DNA of 54,300 nucleotides from Marivivens sp. (GTDB taxonomy: Bacteria; Pseudomonadota; Alphaproteobacteria; Rhodobacterales; Rhodobacteraceae), in assembly GCA_030827165.1 (NCBI GenBank), contig JAURFB010000006.1:1-54300 (forward strand). The letters are read 5' to 3'. A program made the position numbers and the translations under genes. The notes under the pieces were generated by a model. The model made no database searches. It saw only the letters and a program-made list of their open reading frames with translations, and had not been told where the DNA came from. This document shows, piece after piece, positions 16,862-26,737 of the stretch; the stretch's first letter is position 1; every line of letters begins with the position of its first letter.

Positions 16862-16941
16862 AAGAAACAGGGAGTTGAGGCACAATTTCTTTGCCACACT
16901 CCGACGCTAGACAAGAATTACCGATCGATCCTTGATCCAAA

Positions 16942-17628
16942 TCAAGCGACGAGCCGATAGCCGCCCGATTCCGTGACGAGGATCTGCGCGTTCGAGGGAT
17001 CGGGCTCGATCTTTTGCCGCAAGCGATAGATGTGGGTCTCAAGCGTGTGGGTCGTCACGCCCGCGTTATAGCCCCAGACCTCATGCAACAAGACATCGCG
17101 CGGCACCACGCGCTCGGAGGCGCGGTAGAGGAACTTGAGGATGTTGGTTTCCTTCTCGGTCAACCGCACTTTCTTGTCGTCTTCCGTGACAAGCATCTTC
17201 TGGGCGGGTTTGAACGTATAGGGCCCGAGCTGGAACACCGCGTCTTCCGATTGCTCGTGCGAGCGCAGCTGCGAGCGGATCCGCGCCAGAAGAACGGGAA
17301 ACTTGAAAGGCTTGGTCACATAGTCATTCGCGCCCGCATCGAGGCCAAGAATCGTGTCGGCATCCGAATCGTGGCCGGTAAGCATGACGACAGGGCACTT
17401 GACCCCCTGCTTGCGCATCAGCTTGCACAGCTCGCGGCCGTCCGTGTCAGGCAAGCCCACATCAAGGATCACAAGGTCGAAAAGCTCGGACTTGACCCGC
17501 GCCATGGCCTCGGAACCGGACGCCGCCTCAAAGACATCGAAGTCCTCGGTCATGATCAGCTGTTCACCCAGCGCCTCGCGCAGAACATCGTCGTCGTCGA
17601 CGAGGAGTATCTTTCTAAGCTGTGCCAT
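16942..17628 (-). CDS. OmpR-type response regulator (CenR-like)
   Basis: The 228-residue protein has a receiver domain (KILLVDDDDVLREALGE acidic pocket, phospho-acceptor Asp in FDLVILDVGLPD, Thr in VVMLTGHDSD, Lys in YVTKPFKFPVLL). A C-terminal winged helix follows (VRLTEKETNILKFLYRA, then RVVPRDVLLHEVWGY, then THTLETHIYRLRQKIEPD). Its sequence reminds me of the essential CenR regulator of Caulobacter and Rhodobacter, which controls envelope genes, but a tree is needed. No histidine kinase is adjacent. ATG 17628 gives a standard receiver start; the 13 extra upstream residues lack support. It is divergent from ribA and ends at a strong terminator. Confidence 0.85.
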   Translation of the reverse strand: MAQLRKILLVDDDDVLREALGEQLIMTEDFDVFEAASGSEAMARVKSELFDLVILDVGLPDTDGRELCKLMRKQGVKCPVVMLTGHDSDADTILGLDAGANDYVTKPFKFPVLLARIRSQLRSHEQSEDAVFQLGPYTFKPAQKMLVTEDDKKVRLTEKETNILKFLYRASERVVPRDVLLHEVWGYNAGVTTHTLETHIYRLRQKIEPDPSNAQILVTESGGYRLVA

Positions 17629-17772
17629 CCTGGCCTCCCTTGCCTGATGACGATGAGATGGTTCCATATTACCCCGTCGGCAAGATTTGCGACACTCGCC
17701 TCACGCCGAGTTGTCGAATCCGCGCCGAATGTTTCAATCCGACACGGAAACCGCTATCTGGGCGGGAAACGG

Positions 17773-18873
17773 ATGGCGGATTTCATGGCCTTTGCACCGG
17801 ACATCAACGAAAAGCTCGCGCGGGCGCGTTCCGACATGCGGATGGGCGTGCCGGTGGTGCTTGTCTCTGCCTCCGGCGCGGGAAGCCTCATCTTGGCCGC
17901 TGAAACGATTGATGCCGCTCGTCTGGCCGAGCTGCGTGCCCTTGCTCCGAACTCTGTCATCGCCATCACCGACCACCGCGCCGAAACGCTCAAGGCGCGT
18001 GCCTATGACGGCGATCTGGCGCGGATTCTTGTGCCGCCCGATGCCACGCTCGGCTGGGTGCGCGGGATAGCCGATCCGGCCGATGACTTGCGCTCGCCGA
18101 TGAAAGGCCCGCTGCGCTCTGAACGCGATGGCGACGCTCAGATGCACCGCGCCGGCATCGCTTTGGCCAAGGCGGCGCGGCTTTTGCCCGCGGTGCTTGT
18201 CGCGCCGCTCGGCGATCCGGCCGGATTCGCCTCTGACAACAACCTGACCCTCCTGCCTGCGCAGGCCGCGCTTGATGAAGGTCTGACACCGCTGCATCCG
18301 GTGATCTCGGCCCGTCTTCCGCTGGATGTCTCCGAAGCGGGGCGGCTGCATATCTTCCGCCCCGAGGATGGCGCGGAAGAGCACTATGCCGTCGAGATCG
18401 GCCAGCCGCGCCGCGATGCGCCGGTGCTGGCGCGGCTTCATTCAGCCTGTTTCACCGGCGATCTGCTGGGCAGCCTCAAATGCGATTGCGGCCCGCAGCT
18501 ACGCGGCGCGCTGGCGCAGATGGGGGCCGAGGGCGCGGGCGTTCTTCTCTATCTCAACCAAGAAGGGCGCGGCATCGGCCTTGCCAACAAGATGCGGGCC
18601 TACAGCTTGCAGGATCAGGGGTTCGATACGGTCGAGGCCAATCACCGGCTCGGCTTTGAAGATGACGAGCGCGATTTCCGCATCGGCGCCGAGATTCTGC
18701 GCCGCATGGGGTTTTCCCAAGTGCGCCTTATGACGAATAACCCCGCCAAGGTCGCGCGGATGGAAGACTGCGGGATCACGGTGACCGAGCGCGTGCCGCT
18801 CAAGGTCGGCCATACCCGCCACAACGCCCACTATCTCGCCACCAAGGCGAAGAAATCGGGGCATTTGCTTTAG
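17773..18873 (+). CDS. ribA: GTP cyclohydrolase II with degenerate RibB-like N-terminal domain
   Basis: The 366-residue protein has a C-terminal GTP cyclohydrolase II domain. Zinc ligands are Cys226, Cys237 and Cys239 in HSACFTGDLLGSLKCDCG. Further signals are LYLNQEGRGIGLANKMRAY and VRLMTNNPAKVARMEDCGI. It opens GTP to start riboflavin synthesis. The first 160 residues recall DHBP synthase, but the acidic RENEGD catalytic motif is absent: the matching stretch reads SASGAGSLILAAE, so only the RibA activity is expected. ATG 17773 was chosen after a GCGGGAAACGG stretch; ATG 17785 is an alternative. The 3' end overlaps the converging PLP-protein gene by four bases. Confidence 0.9.
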   Translation: MADFMAFAPDINEKLARARSDMRMGVPVVLVSASGAGSLILAAETIDAARLAELRALAPNSVIAITDHRAETLKARAYDGDLARILVPPDATLGWVRGIADPADDLRSPMKGPLRSERDGDAQMHRAGIALAKAARLLPAVLVAPLGDPAGFASDNNLTLLPAQAALDEGLTPLHPVISARLPLDVSEAGRLHIFRPEDGAEEHYAVEIGQPRRDAPVLARLHSACFTGDLLGSLKCDCGPQLRGALAQMGAEGAGVLLYLNQEGRGIGLANKMRAYSLQDQGFDTVEANHRLGFEDDERDFRIGAEILRRMGFSQVRLMTNNPAKVARMEDCGITVTERVPLKVGHTRHNAHYLATKAKKSGHLL

Positions 18874-19523
18874 GCGTAGTCGCGCGCGCCGAAGATCGCC
18901 GAGCCGACCCGCACATGGGTCGCGCCAAAGCTGATCGCCTTTTCGAAATCGCCGCTCATGCCCATCGACAGGCCCGCAAGGCCGTTGCGCGCCGCCATCT
19001 TGGCGAGAAGCGCGAAATGCATCGAGGGCTCCTCTTCTACAGGCGGAATGCACATAAGGCCGCGCACCGGCAGGTCGAGCCCACGGCATTCGGCCACAAA
19101 GGCATCCACATCAGCAGGCGCGATGCCCGCCTTCTGCGGCTCCTCGCCGGTGTTCACCTGTATATAAAGATCGGGGCAGGCACCGCGCTCTTGCGCGAGG
19201 CGGGCAAGCGTTTCAGCCAGCTTCGGGCGGTCAATCGAATGAATCGCCTGCGCAAGCTCCATCGCCTGACGCGCCTTGTTGGTTTGCAAAGGCCCGATAA
19301 GGTGCAGCTCGATCCCCTCGTATCGCTCGCGGAACATCGGCCATTTGCCCGCCGCTTCCTGAACCCGATTCTCGCCGAAAATCCGGTGGGCGGCCTTGAG
19401 CACCTCTTCCACCCGCTCATTGGGTTGGGTCTTAGACACGGCGATCAGCGTGACCGAATCGGCGGCGCGGCCTGCTTCGGCCTCGGCCTTGGCGATACGG
19501 GCTTTGATTTCTTCGAGACTCAC
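18870..19523 (-). CDS. YggS/PLPBP-family pyridoxal-phosphate homeostasis protein
   Basis: The 217-residue protein has the family signals: LIAVSKTQPNERVEEVL with the PLP-binding Lys31, RIFGENRVQEAAGKW, HLIGPLQTNKARQAM, LYIQVNTGEEPQKAG and GLSMGMSGDFEKAISFGATHVRVGSAIFG. These proteins bind PLP, show no clear catalytic activity, and buffer vitamin B6 and amino acid pools. The length is slightly below the usual 225-235 residues, but all motifs are complete. It stands alone on the minus strand. Confidence 0.92.
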   Translation of the reverse strand: MSLEEIKARIAKAEAEAGRAADSVTLIAVSKTQPNERVEEVLKAAHRIFGENRVQEAAGKWPMFRERYEGIELHLIGPLQTNKARQAMELAQAIHSIDRPKLAETLARLAQERGACPDLYIQVNTGEEPQKAGIAPADVDAFVAECRGLDLPVRGLMCIPPVEEEPSMHFALLAKMAARNGLAGLSMGMSGDFEKAISFGATHVRVGSAIFGARDYA

Positions 19524-19750
19524 GGGATCCCCCCAACCAACGGATAACGCAGCTTTTAAGGGGGATACCCCCTGCCTGCGGCCAAGTCACCCAAGTTTCG
19601 CGGAAGGGTGTGTGACCTTGTTGCATCAATCCCGGCAGACTCTCCAAACCGCTGGCCAAATCGCTTGAGAATCCGCGGCACCGGGCGCAAAACCACGATC
19701 AATGCTGGACTACTGGCATTTTTTTGGAATGCAAACACGAGGGAATAAAC

Positions 19751-20845
19751 ATGAAAAGCATCCTTCTCGCTTCGGCCTCGGCCTTCGCCTTCGCTGGCGC
19801 CGCCGCCGCCGATGTCGCCTGGAGCGGATCCGCTGCAGCCGAATACAACCTTCCGGCCGGTAGCTCCAATGGCGCTACCACTACGACGGTGAAACTCGGT
19901 GCCGCGGCCTCTGTGGCTGGCGACTGGACCCTGAGCACTTCGATCGCGATGGCCGCCGGTGGCACCTGGACGACTGGCGACGTTTCGCTGACCGACGGCA
20001 CCTCCACCTTGACCTTTGGCTCGAACCATGCGGACGGCGCATTCACTGCTGTCAAGCAAGCCTACACCACCACCACCACCACCACCACTGACGACACCGT
20101 TGATGTCTCCGTCTCTACCGATCTCGGCGGCATTGCTCTTTCGCTCACCGGCGACACTTCTGCTAACGCGGACGACTGGCAGCTGGGCGCTTCGATGTCG
20201 ATGGGTGGCATTGATATCGATGCCGGCTTTGGCGTGATGGGTGCAAATCAGGGTGATATCGCCATTAATGCGAGCACCACGATGGGCGCCGCAACCGTGG
20301 GCATGAACCTCCTGACCGAGAACGGCACTACCAAGTCCGACGTTAGCGGGTCCTTCACTTTGGACGCTCTCACTCTGTCGATCGCGACCGACAATTTGAC
20401 GGCTTCCGGAGATTATGATGCTAGCGTTAAGTACTCGATGGGCGACCTCACTCTGAGCGGCAGCGTCAATGAAGCCCAAGCTTGGAATATCGGTACGTCG
20501 TACAAGGCTGGCGACGTTACGGCCTCTGGTACCTACTACTCCACTGGCTACTTCAAGGTCTCCGTTGGTTACACCATGGACGCTCTGAAGATCGCCGCTT
20601 CGACCCGGACCGACAACAATGCCATGAGCGTTAGCGGCAGCTATGATATGGGTAACGGTATGACGGTCTTCGCCGGCAGCCGCACTGTGACCGCTGCTGA
20701 AGCCTACGCCGGTCTCTCGGCCACCCTTGGCGCGGCTACTGTGTCCCTCTCCTACTCGAATAACGGCGCTGGCAAAACCTCCGCGACGGCTTACGAGAAG
20801 GAATACAAGGCTGGCACCACTCTCGGCGTCGCCTTCAAGTTCTAA
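19751..20845 (+). CDS. Rhodobacter-type outer membrane porin
   Basis: The 364-residue protein has a signal peptide (SILLASASAFAFAGAAAADVAWSG split at AAA-DV). Amphipathic beta strands follow through to the C-terminal TTLGVAFKF, which ends in Phe as outer-membrane barrels do. It forms a diffusion channel in the outer membrane. The start follows GAGGGA at 19739-19744. The gene is less GC-rich and uses more T-ending codons than its neighbours, which is usual for a highly expressed gene here. A run of eight Thr codons lies in a probable loop. A strong terminator follows directly, indicating a monocistronic transcript. Confidence 0.88.
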   Translation: MKSILLASASAFAFAGAAAADVAWSGSAAAEYNLPAGSSNGATTTTVKLGAAASVAGDWTLSTSIAMAAGGTWTTGDVSLTDGTSTLTFGSNHADGAFTAVKQAYTTTTTTTTDDTVDVSVSTDLGGIALSLTGDTSANADDWQLGASMSMGGIDIDAGFGVMGANQGDIAINASTTMGAATVGMNLLTENGTTKSDVSGSFTLDALTLSIATDNLTASGDYDASVKYSMGDLTLSGSVNEAQAWNIGTSYKAGDVTASGTYYSTGYFKVSVGYTMDALKIAASTRTDNNAMSVSGSYDMGNGMTVFAGSRTVTAAEAYAGLSATLGAATVSLSYSNNGAGKTSATAYEKEYKAGTTLGVAFKF

Positions 20846-20862
20846 TAGCTTAGGACAGAACG

Positions 20863-20897
20863 ATACGGCCCCTCTTTTGAGGGGCCGTATTTTTTTT
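20863..20897 (+). terminator. Strong intrinsic terminator of the porin gene
   Basis: A perfect 12-base stem (ATACGGCCCCTC at 20863-20874, partner at 20879-20890) with a TTTT loop is followed by a run of T through 20897. It lies 17 bases after the porin stop codon. Confidence 0.93.
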
Positions 20898-21032
20898 ACT
20901 CACATCTAAATTTGATGTTACACACTATAAAACCAAAGAGCCGTTTCTTAAAATCTCTGGCTCGCCGGTTGGGGAGTAGATAGGTACTTGAGGCTCAGAC
21001 CCCGCAAACCGATGAAACTTTAGCTTATCGCT

Positions 21033-23060
21033 TCAGTGAGACGTAACCTCAAAAGGCCGGAGCGCGCCTAAGTACCCACCGACACTCGCCTCATACTTCC
21101 TCCACGCTTCAGAACTTCCCCTGTAAATGGGTTTCTTTACCTGCAGGCTCGAAGCCGTCCGCACGGCACGGGTGTTCAGATGCGGCTTCAGCATGTCTTC
21201 TTGCCATTCGAAGCCCAAGTACCTCATCAAACTTTGCGTCGATCCCCGAAGATCTTCGGTCAGTTTTTCATAACTCAGATGATATATCTTATTGCCAATA
21301 CTGGTCGCCGATACGTCTGACATAAATTCTCGATACAGATCGTAGTATTCGACAATATCTTTTAGATCGAACGAATAACTAAGCCCGGGAGCTGGAAAGT
21401 AACGTGTGAAATTTGACCAGCAAGTTGCAGCCGGATCGCGATATACGTGTATAAATTTCGCCTCTGGAAGTGCGGCGGCCAACAACCCAATGAAAAGGAA
21501 ATTATGAGGCATCTTGTCGACAAAGTATGGTCTTTTTTCGCCCCGGGCTTCCATAAGGTCAACAATCCTGGTCAGGTAATAATTTCGAAATTCTAATAGG
21601 TTCTTAGCTTTTATGTCGCTTGGATTATTCAAGAGTTCCCGCTCGACAAACTTCCTGACATATGAAAGTTCGCCAAGGCCGGCGCAGTCCCCCTTCACCG
21701 ACAAAATTTGCTCGAGGATGCTGGTTCCAGACCGCGGCATACCCAAAATAAAAATAGGTGCCGGGCCGCTCATTTCGGAGGGAAATGGTTCAAGAGCGGC
21801 GATCCTATCATTCATTTGCCGAACTCGCTCAAAGTATTCCAAATCAGTTTGGAGGGAGTATCTTCGCTTATTCTTTTCCGCGTCATTACCTGACTTTAAG
21901 TACCGAAAGGCAAGATCGTACTTCTTTTTGCTTTCGTATATCCCGAATAGGGCATTCCCAATCTGGCAGCGAGCGTCTAAGTCATTTGTCTTCGAAAAGA
22001 CTTCTTCAATCTCTTTTGTTTTATCCTCACCGAAACTTTCGGGCGCGGCGACAGATAATAGTCGAAGATGCCCGAAGTCGTCCGGGTAGGTTTCGACGAG
22101 TTTCAACAAATAGGATGTCGCCGCCTCTCTTGCTCCTAGGCTTCGCAGTATTGAGGCAAGAGCCTTGTCAATCTTCTTGTCATCAGGGCGGGCTACTTCT
22201 GCCCTCTCAGCATAGGACAATGCTTCCTTCACTAGGCCAATATCTTTCAGAAATATTGAGAAATTGACAAGATATTCTGGATTTTCAGGATCCAGTTTTA
22301 GACAATTTTGATATTCCAACTTGGCAAGACGATTCTCATCAATCGCGCTATATGCGGTTGCAAGACTATTGTGTGAGGGCGCATCATTTACATGGAACAC
22401 CAGAATTTTTTTGAAAACCTCTATGGCTTCCTCAAATCGACCAATCTTCAGATAGAGTGCTCCAAGATTCTTAAGGACCGGCTTGGCATTCGGATTGATC
22501 GCGAGGCACTTTTGGAACTCTTGCTCAGCTGACTGATAATCCAAGAGACTCATTTGCGCGTTCGCAAGATTATACCTCGCCAATACATCATTCGGTTTCA
22601 AATCAACCGCTGTATGAAACCAACTTCTAGCATTTGCGAAATCTGACGTGTTGTGATAGATCGCCCCAAGATTGTTGGCGGCGTCGAAAGATCTTCTGTT
22701 CTTCTTGAATATCTCGATGAATATCTTCTTTGCGAGAGAGAGCCGTCCCGTTTTTATGTAGCAAACTCCTAGTGCTTTCTTTGGAAATTCGTTCTCCTTG
22801 TCCGAAGAAATAATGGACTTCAAAAGTAAGATTGCGGCTTCGTATTGCTGCCCCTCAACCAGAGAAATCGCTCTCTTGATCCTCAGGTCCCGTGGCCCAT
22901 TCGAACTCACCAATTTTCCGTTCCTCCGAACATCTTGAGCGGACTCTGAGGCGACATTCCATTTGGCTGTGTAGTCTTCATTCTCGACTTCCTGTCGGAC
23001 ATCCATCTTTCGTCGGATTCTCTTGACGGCATCATAGGGTCGTCGCTTCGTCTTCGGCAC
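21033..23060 (-). CDS. TPR-repeat sulfotransferase
   Basis: The 675-residue protein has a basic N-terminus, TPR repeats across about residues 60-330 (for example NLGAIYHNTSDFANARSWF, NLGALYLKIGRFEEAIEVF) and a C-terminal sulfotransferase domain. The PAPS-binding loop is FILGMPRSGTSILEQIL (437-453) and the 3'-phosphate site is FIHVYRDPAATCWSNF (536-551). It should transfer sulfate from PAPS to an unknown acceptor, perhaps a polysaccharide or protein. There is no signal peptide. The gene is clearly more AT-rich than the flanks, with AAA/TTT-rich codons, suggesting acquisition. It converges on the porin terminator. Confidence 0.88.
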   Translation of the reverse strand: MPKTKRRPYDAVKRIRRKMDVRQEVENEDYTAKWNVASESAQDVRRNGKLVSSNGPRDLRIKRAISLVEGQQYEAAILLLKSIISSDKENEFPKKALGVCYIKTGRLSLAKKIFIEIFKKNRRSFDAANNLGAIYHNTSDFANARSWFHTAVDLKPNDVLARYNLANAQMSLLDYQSAEQEFQKCLAINPNAKPVLKNLGALYLKIGRFEEAIEVFKKILVFHVNDAPSHNSLATAYSAIDENRLAKLEYQNCLKLDPENPEYLVNFSIFLKDIGLVKEALSYAERAEVARPDDKKIDKALASILRSLGAREAATSYLLKLVETYPDDFGHLRLLSVAAPESFGEDKTKEIEEVFSKTNDLDARCQIGNALFGIYESKKKYDLAFRYLKSGNDAEKNKRRYSLQTDLEYFERVRQMNDRIAALEPFPSEMSGPAPIFILGMPRSGTSILEQILSVKGDCAGLGELSYVRKFVERELLNNPSDIKAKNLLEFRNYYLTRIVDLMEARGEKRPYFVDKMPHNFLFIGLLAAALPEAKFIHVYRDPAATCWSNFTRYFPAPGLSYSFDLKDIVEYYDLYREFMSDVSATSIGNKIYHLSYEKLTEDLRGSTQSLMRYLGFEWQEDMLKPHLNTRAVRTASSLQVKKPIYRGSSEAWRKYEASVGGYLGALRPFEVTSH

Positions 23061-23157
23061 CAGAGGTGCACCGTCCAGTCCGGCGATGTTTTGGCTTGTC
23101 CGGAACCGACCCCGTCGCTATTTTTGGACTGTGGTATTTCAGAGCAAGGAGCGATCG

Positions 23158-23613
23158 ATGCGCACAACGGGTCCTTTGCGGTTTTTGTTCGCTGTATGGT
23201 CCATTTCTTTGCTTGTTGGGTGTGGAGAAGTAAAGTCATTTTCGAGCCTGCCCTTCGGCCTTGGCGGCTCCAAGGCGTCGGACGCGGGTGTAACCCGTCA
23301 GGCGGCGCGTGTGGCTGGGGCCGAGAGCGTTGCGGTCAACAAATACCTCTGGGCCGCGGCGATCGACGTCCTGAGCTTCCTGCCGATCGAGGCGGTCGAT
23401 CCCTTCACCGGCGTGATCATCTTCGGCTATGGCACCCCGCCGGGCGGCGGCAAGGCCTATCGCGCCACCGTGCATATCAGCGATCCGGCGCTCGACGCCC
23501 GTTCGCTGAGCGTGGCGCTGCAAAGCCGCTCGGGCGCAGTTGCCGCCGAGACCCAGCGCGCCGTCGAAGACGCGATCCTGGCCCGCGCCCGCCAGCTACG
23601 GATCGGCAGCTAG
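23158..23613 (+). CDS. DUF3576 domain lipoprotein
   Basis: The 151-residue protein has a lipoprotein signal (FLFAVWSISLLVGC) and the DUF3576 body: VNKYLWAAAIDVLSFLPIEAVDPFTGVIIFGYGTPPGG and AYRATVHISDPALDARSLSVAL. These proteins are found in alphaproteobacteria next to leuS and lptE, as here, suggesting an envelope role, but no function is established. ATG 23158 follows AGCAAGGA and places the lipobox correctly; the longer frame upstream has no signal. It is the first gene of the DUF3576-leuS-lptE-holA run. Confidence 0.88.
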   Translation: MRTTGPLRFLFAVWSISLLVGCGEVKSFSSLPFGLGGSKASDAGVTRQAARVAGAESVAVNKYLWAAAIDVLSFLPIEAVDPFTGVIIFGYGTPPGGGKAYRATVHISDPALDARSLSVALQSRSGAVAAETQRAVEDAILARARQLRIGS

Positions 23614-23694
23614 CTATAGAATCCGCCCGCGAAGTCGATTAACTGAACGCCGGGCCAAACAGCCCGGCGTTTCACTGTCCTGAAAGACCAAACC

Positions 23695-26253
23695 ATGTCC
23701 CGCTATTCCTCCACCGAGATCGAAGCCAAATGGCAAGCCGCCTGGGAAGAGGCCGGTGTTTTCCGCGCCACCCGGACCGCGGACAAGCCGAAATACTATG
23801 TGCTCGAGATGTTCCCCTATCCTTCGGGGCGGCTGCATATGGGCCATGTGCGGAACTACACGATGGGCGACGTGATCGCCCGCTATAAGATCGCCAACGG
23901 CTTTAACGTCTTGCATCCGATGGGCTGGGACGCCTTCGGGATGCCGGCGGAAAACGCCGCGATGGCCTCGGGCGGGCATCCGAAAGACTGGACCTATCAG
24001 AACATCGAGGTGATGAAGACCCAGATGAAGCCGCTCGGCTGGTCGCTCGACTGGTCGCGCGAGCTCGCCACCTGCGACCCCGAATACTATGGCCAGCAGC
24101 AGGCGCTGTTCCTCGATATGCTCGAGGCGGGCCTCGTCTATCGCAAGAACGCCGTGGTCAACTGGGATCCGGTCGACATGACCGTTCTGGCCAACGAGCA
24201 GGTGATCGACGGCAAGGGCTGGCGCTCGGGCGCGGATGTAGAGCGGCGCGAGCTGACGCAGTGGTTCTTCAAGATCAGCGATTACTCGGAGGAACTGCTG
24301 ACCGCGATCGACGGGCTTGATAACTGGCCCGCCAAGGTCAAGCTGATGCAGGCCAACTGGATCGGCAAATCGCGCGGCTTGCAGATGGCGTTTGACATGG
24401 TCGCGCCCGCCGAAGGGCATGAGCGGATCGACGTTTACACGACCCGCCCCGATACGCTGATGGGCGCGTCTTTCGTCGGCATTTCCTCGGATCACCCGCT
24501 GGCCAAGGCGCTCGCGGAGAAGAACCCCGAGGTCGCTGCCTTCCGCGCCCAATGCGCCAAGGGCGGCACCACCGAAGAGGCGCTGGAAAAGGCCGAGAAG
24601 CTGGGCTTTGACACAGGCCTGACCGTGCGCCACCCGCTCAACCCCGATTGGCACCTGCCGGTCTGGATCGCCAATTTCATCCTGATGGATTATGGCACCG
24701 GCGCGATTTTCGGCTGCCCCGCGCATGACCAGCGCGACCTCGATTTCTGTCGCAAATATGACCTGCCGGTGATCGACACCTTCTTTGCACTGGACGATGC
24801 GACGCCGGTCGCCAACGCCGCCTTCGTGCCGATGAAGACCGAAAAAGTGCGCTGGGTCGATCACTTCACCGGGATCGACGTGGCCACGGGGCAAGAGGCC
24901 ATCGACGCCACCATCGACTTTGCCGAAAAGGCCGGCTGGGGCACGGGTGTCACCAAATTCCGCCTGCGCGACTGGGGCCTCTCGCGCCAGCGCTATTGGG
25001 GCTGCCCGATTCCGGTTGTCCATTGCGAGGACTGCGGCGTTGTTCCCGAGAAGAAGGAAAACCTGCCCGTTCGCCTGCCCGATGATGTGACCTTCGACAT
25101 TCCGGGCAACCCGCTCGACCGCCATCCCATATGGCGCGATTGCGCCTGCCCGAACTGCGGCAAGCCCGCGCGGCGCGAGACCGACACGATGGACACCTTC
25201 GTCGATTCGTCGTGGTATTACGCCCGCTTCACCGCCCCGCGCGCGACAACGCCGACGGTGATGGAAGAGGCCGATTATTGGATGAACGTCGATCAATACA
25301 TCGGCGGCATCGAGCACGCGATCCTGCACCTTCTCTATTCGCGCTTCTTCGCCCGCGCGATGCGGATCTCCGGCCACCTGCCGAAGAAAGCGATCGAGCC
25401 CTTCGATGCGCTTTTTACGCAAGGCATGGTAACGCACGCGATCTACAAGACCACCAGCGCCGATGGTCGACCGGTCTATCACTATCCCGAAGAGGTCGAA
25501 CTACGGGACGGGCGCGGGTTCCTAAAGAACGGGGGCGCTGAAGTCGAGATCGTTCCCTCGGCCAAGATGTCGAAATCGAAAAACAACGTGGTCGATCCGG
25601 TCAATATCGTGCGCGAATTTGGCGCCGATACCGCGCGTTGGTTTGTCCTGTCCGACAGCCCGCCCGAGCGCGACGTGGAATGGACCGCCTCGGGCGCCGA
25701 GGCCACATCGAAACACCTCGCCCGCGTGTATCGCATCGTCTTTGACATCGCCGAGATGGCCGAGGGCAAAGGCGAGGGCGACGACGAGCTTCTGCGCGCG
25801 ATGCACAAGACCATCGACGAGGTGACGAAGGGGGTCGAATCCTTCGGCTTCAACGCGGCGATCGCCAAGCTCTATGCCTTTACCAACACACTCCATAAAT
25901 CGAACGCAGGCGGCACAGCCAAGAAAGCCGCCGCCGCCGCGCTCGCGCAGCTCATGTCGCCGATGACCCCGCACCTCTCGGAAGAAATGTGGGCGATCCT
26001 TGGTGGCAAGGGCCTCGTCACCGCCGCCAAATGGCCGCTGGCCGATCCGGCGATGCTGATCGACGATACGGTGACACTGCCGATTCAGGTCAATGGCAAG
26101 CGGCGGGGCGAGATCGTCGTGCCGAAAGATCTGCTGAAGGAAGAGGTTGAAAAGCTGGTTCTGGCGGATCAGGCTGTGATCAGGGCGCTGGACGGGGCCG
26201 CGCCGAAAAAGATCATCGTCGTCCCCGGACGGATCGTGAACCTTGTCATCTGA
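23695..26253 (+). CDS. leuS: Leucyl-tRNA synthetase
   Basis: The 852-residue class I synthetase has the HMGH signature at 48-51 ([14 protein letters not shown]) and KMSKS at 624-628. The CP1 editing domain lies between them ([18 protein letters not shown], then [20 protein letters not shown]). [15 protein letters not shown] zinc-like knuckle and the C-terminal anticodon domain complete it. It charges tRNA-Leu. The length is normal for bacteria. The lptE start lies inside its last codons. Confidence 0.97.
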   Translation: MSRYSSTEIEAKWQAAWEEAGVFRATRTADKPKYYVLEMFPYPSGRLHMGHVRNYTMGDVIARYKIANGFNVLHPMGWDAFGMPAENAAMASGGHPKDWTYQNIEVMKTQMKPLGWSLDWSRELATCDPEYYGQQQALFLDMLEAGLVYRKNAVVNWDPVDMTVLANEQVIDGKGWRSGADVERRELTQWFFKISDYSEELLTAIDGLDNWPAKVKLMQANWIGKSRGLQMAFDMVAPAEGHERIDVYTTRPDTLMGASFVGISSDHPLAKALAEKNPEVAAFRAQCAKGGTTEEALEKAEKLGFDTGLTVRHPLNPDWHLPVWIANFILMDYGTGAIFGCPAHDQRDLDFCRKYDLPVIDTFFALDDATPVANAAFVPMKTEKVRWVDHFTGIDVATGQEAIDATIDFAEKAGWGTGVTKFRLRDWGLSRQRYWGCPIPVVHCEDCGVVPEKKENLPVRLPDDVTFDIPGNPLDRHPIWRDCACPNCGKPARRETDTMDTFVDSSWYYARFTAPRATTPTVMEEADYWMNVDQYIGGIEHAILHLLYSRFFARAMRISGHLPKKAIEPFDALFTQGMVTHAIYKTTSADGRPVYHYPEEVELRDGRGFLKNGGAEVEIVPSAKMSKSKNNVVDPVNIVREFGADTARWFVLSDSPPERDVEWTASGAEATSKHLARVYRIVFDIAEMAEGKGEGDDELLRAMHKTIDEVTKGVESFGFNAAIAKLYAFTNTLHKSNAGGTAKKAAAAALAQLMSPMTPHLSEEMWAILGGKGLVTAAKWPLADPAMLIDDTVTLPIQVNGKRRGEIVVPKDLLKEEVEKLVLADQAVIRALDGAAPKKIIVVPGRIVNLVI

Positions 26254-26737
26254 GCCAACCCGCCGCCTGCCTCGCCGCCTTGCCCTTTTGGGGTTGGCGG
26301 CCTTGGCGGGCTGCGGTTTCGTGCCGGTCTATGGTCCGGGCGGCGGGATGAGCGCGCTGCACGGCGCGACCGAGATTCTTGCGCCCGAGAACGAGGCCGG
26401 CTTCCGCCTGCGCGATCAGCTTTTGCGGCGGCTCGGCCCCAATGACACGGCCCTCTATACGCTTGTGACAACGCTTTCGATCAAGAAGGTCTCGGTCGCC
26501 ATCGCCGAGGGCAACCCCGCAACGCGGATCAACCTCTTGGGTCAGTCCGACTATGCACTGCGTGCCGCCAATGGCACGACGATCACTAGCGGCACGGTCA
26601 GCGGCTTTACCGGCTATTCGACGACAGGCACCACCGTCGCCACCGAGGCGGCCGCCGCAGATGCCGAAGAGCGCCTCGCCGTCCTTCTCGCCGATCAGAT
26701 CATGGCCCGCCTGATGGCGGCGCTCGCAGCGCAATGA
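26243..26737 (+). CDS. lptE: LPS assembly lipoprotein LptE
   Basis: The 164-residue protein has a lipobox [12 protein letters not shown] followed by [10 protein letters not shown]. The GF.PVYG pattern after the Cys is typical of alphaproteobacterial LptE. It is lipidated in the outer membrane and works with LptD in LPS insertion. The start is TTG at 26243: an in-frame stop lies two codons upstream and the next ATG (26348) would remove the lipobox, so TTG is required. The gene overlaps leuS by 11 bases and holA by four, and so is translationally coupled on both sides. Confidence 0.87.
   Translation: MSSEPTRRLPRRLALLGLAALAGCGFVPVYGPGGGMSALHGATEILAPENEAGFRLRDQLLRRLGPNDTALYTLVTTLSIKKVSVAIAEGNPATRINLLGQSDYALRAANGTTITSGTVSGFTGYSTTGTTVATEAAAADAEERLAVLLADQIMARLMAALAAQ

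Noticed and set aside
17014..17772. Long plus-strand extension of RibA
   Set aside because: It is antisense to the OmpR-type regulator, which has complete receiver and winged-helix motifs.
20902..20918. Small ACATC/GATGT inverted repeat after the porin terminator
   Set aside because: It is short, AT-rich and lies after a strong terminator; chance is likely.
23614..25482. 622-codon minus-strand frame under leuS
   Set aside because: leuS has HMGH, KMSKS and an editing domain on the plus strand, so this is a shadow.
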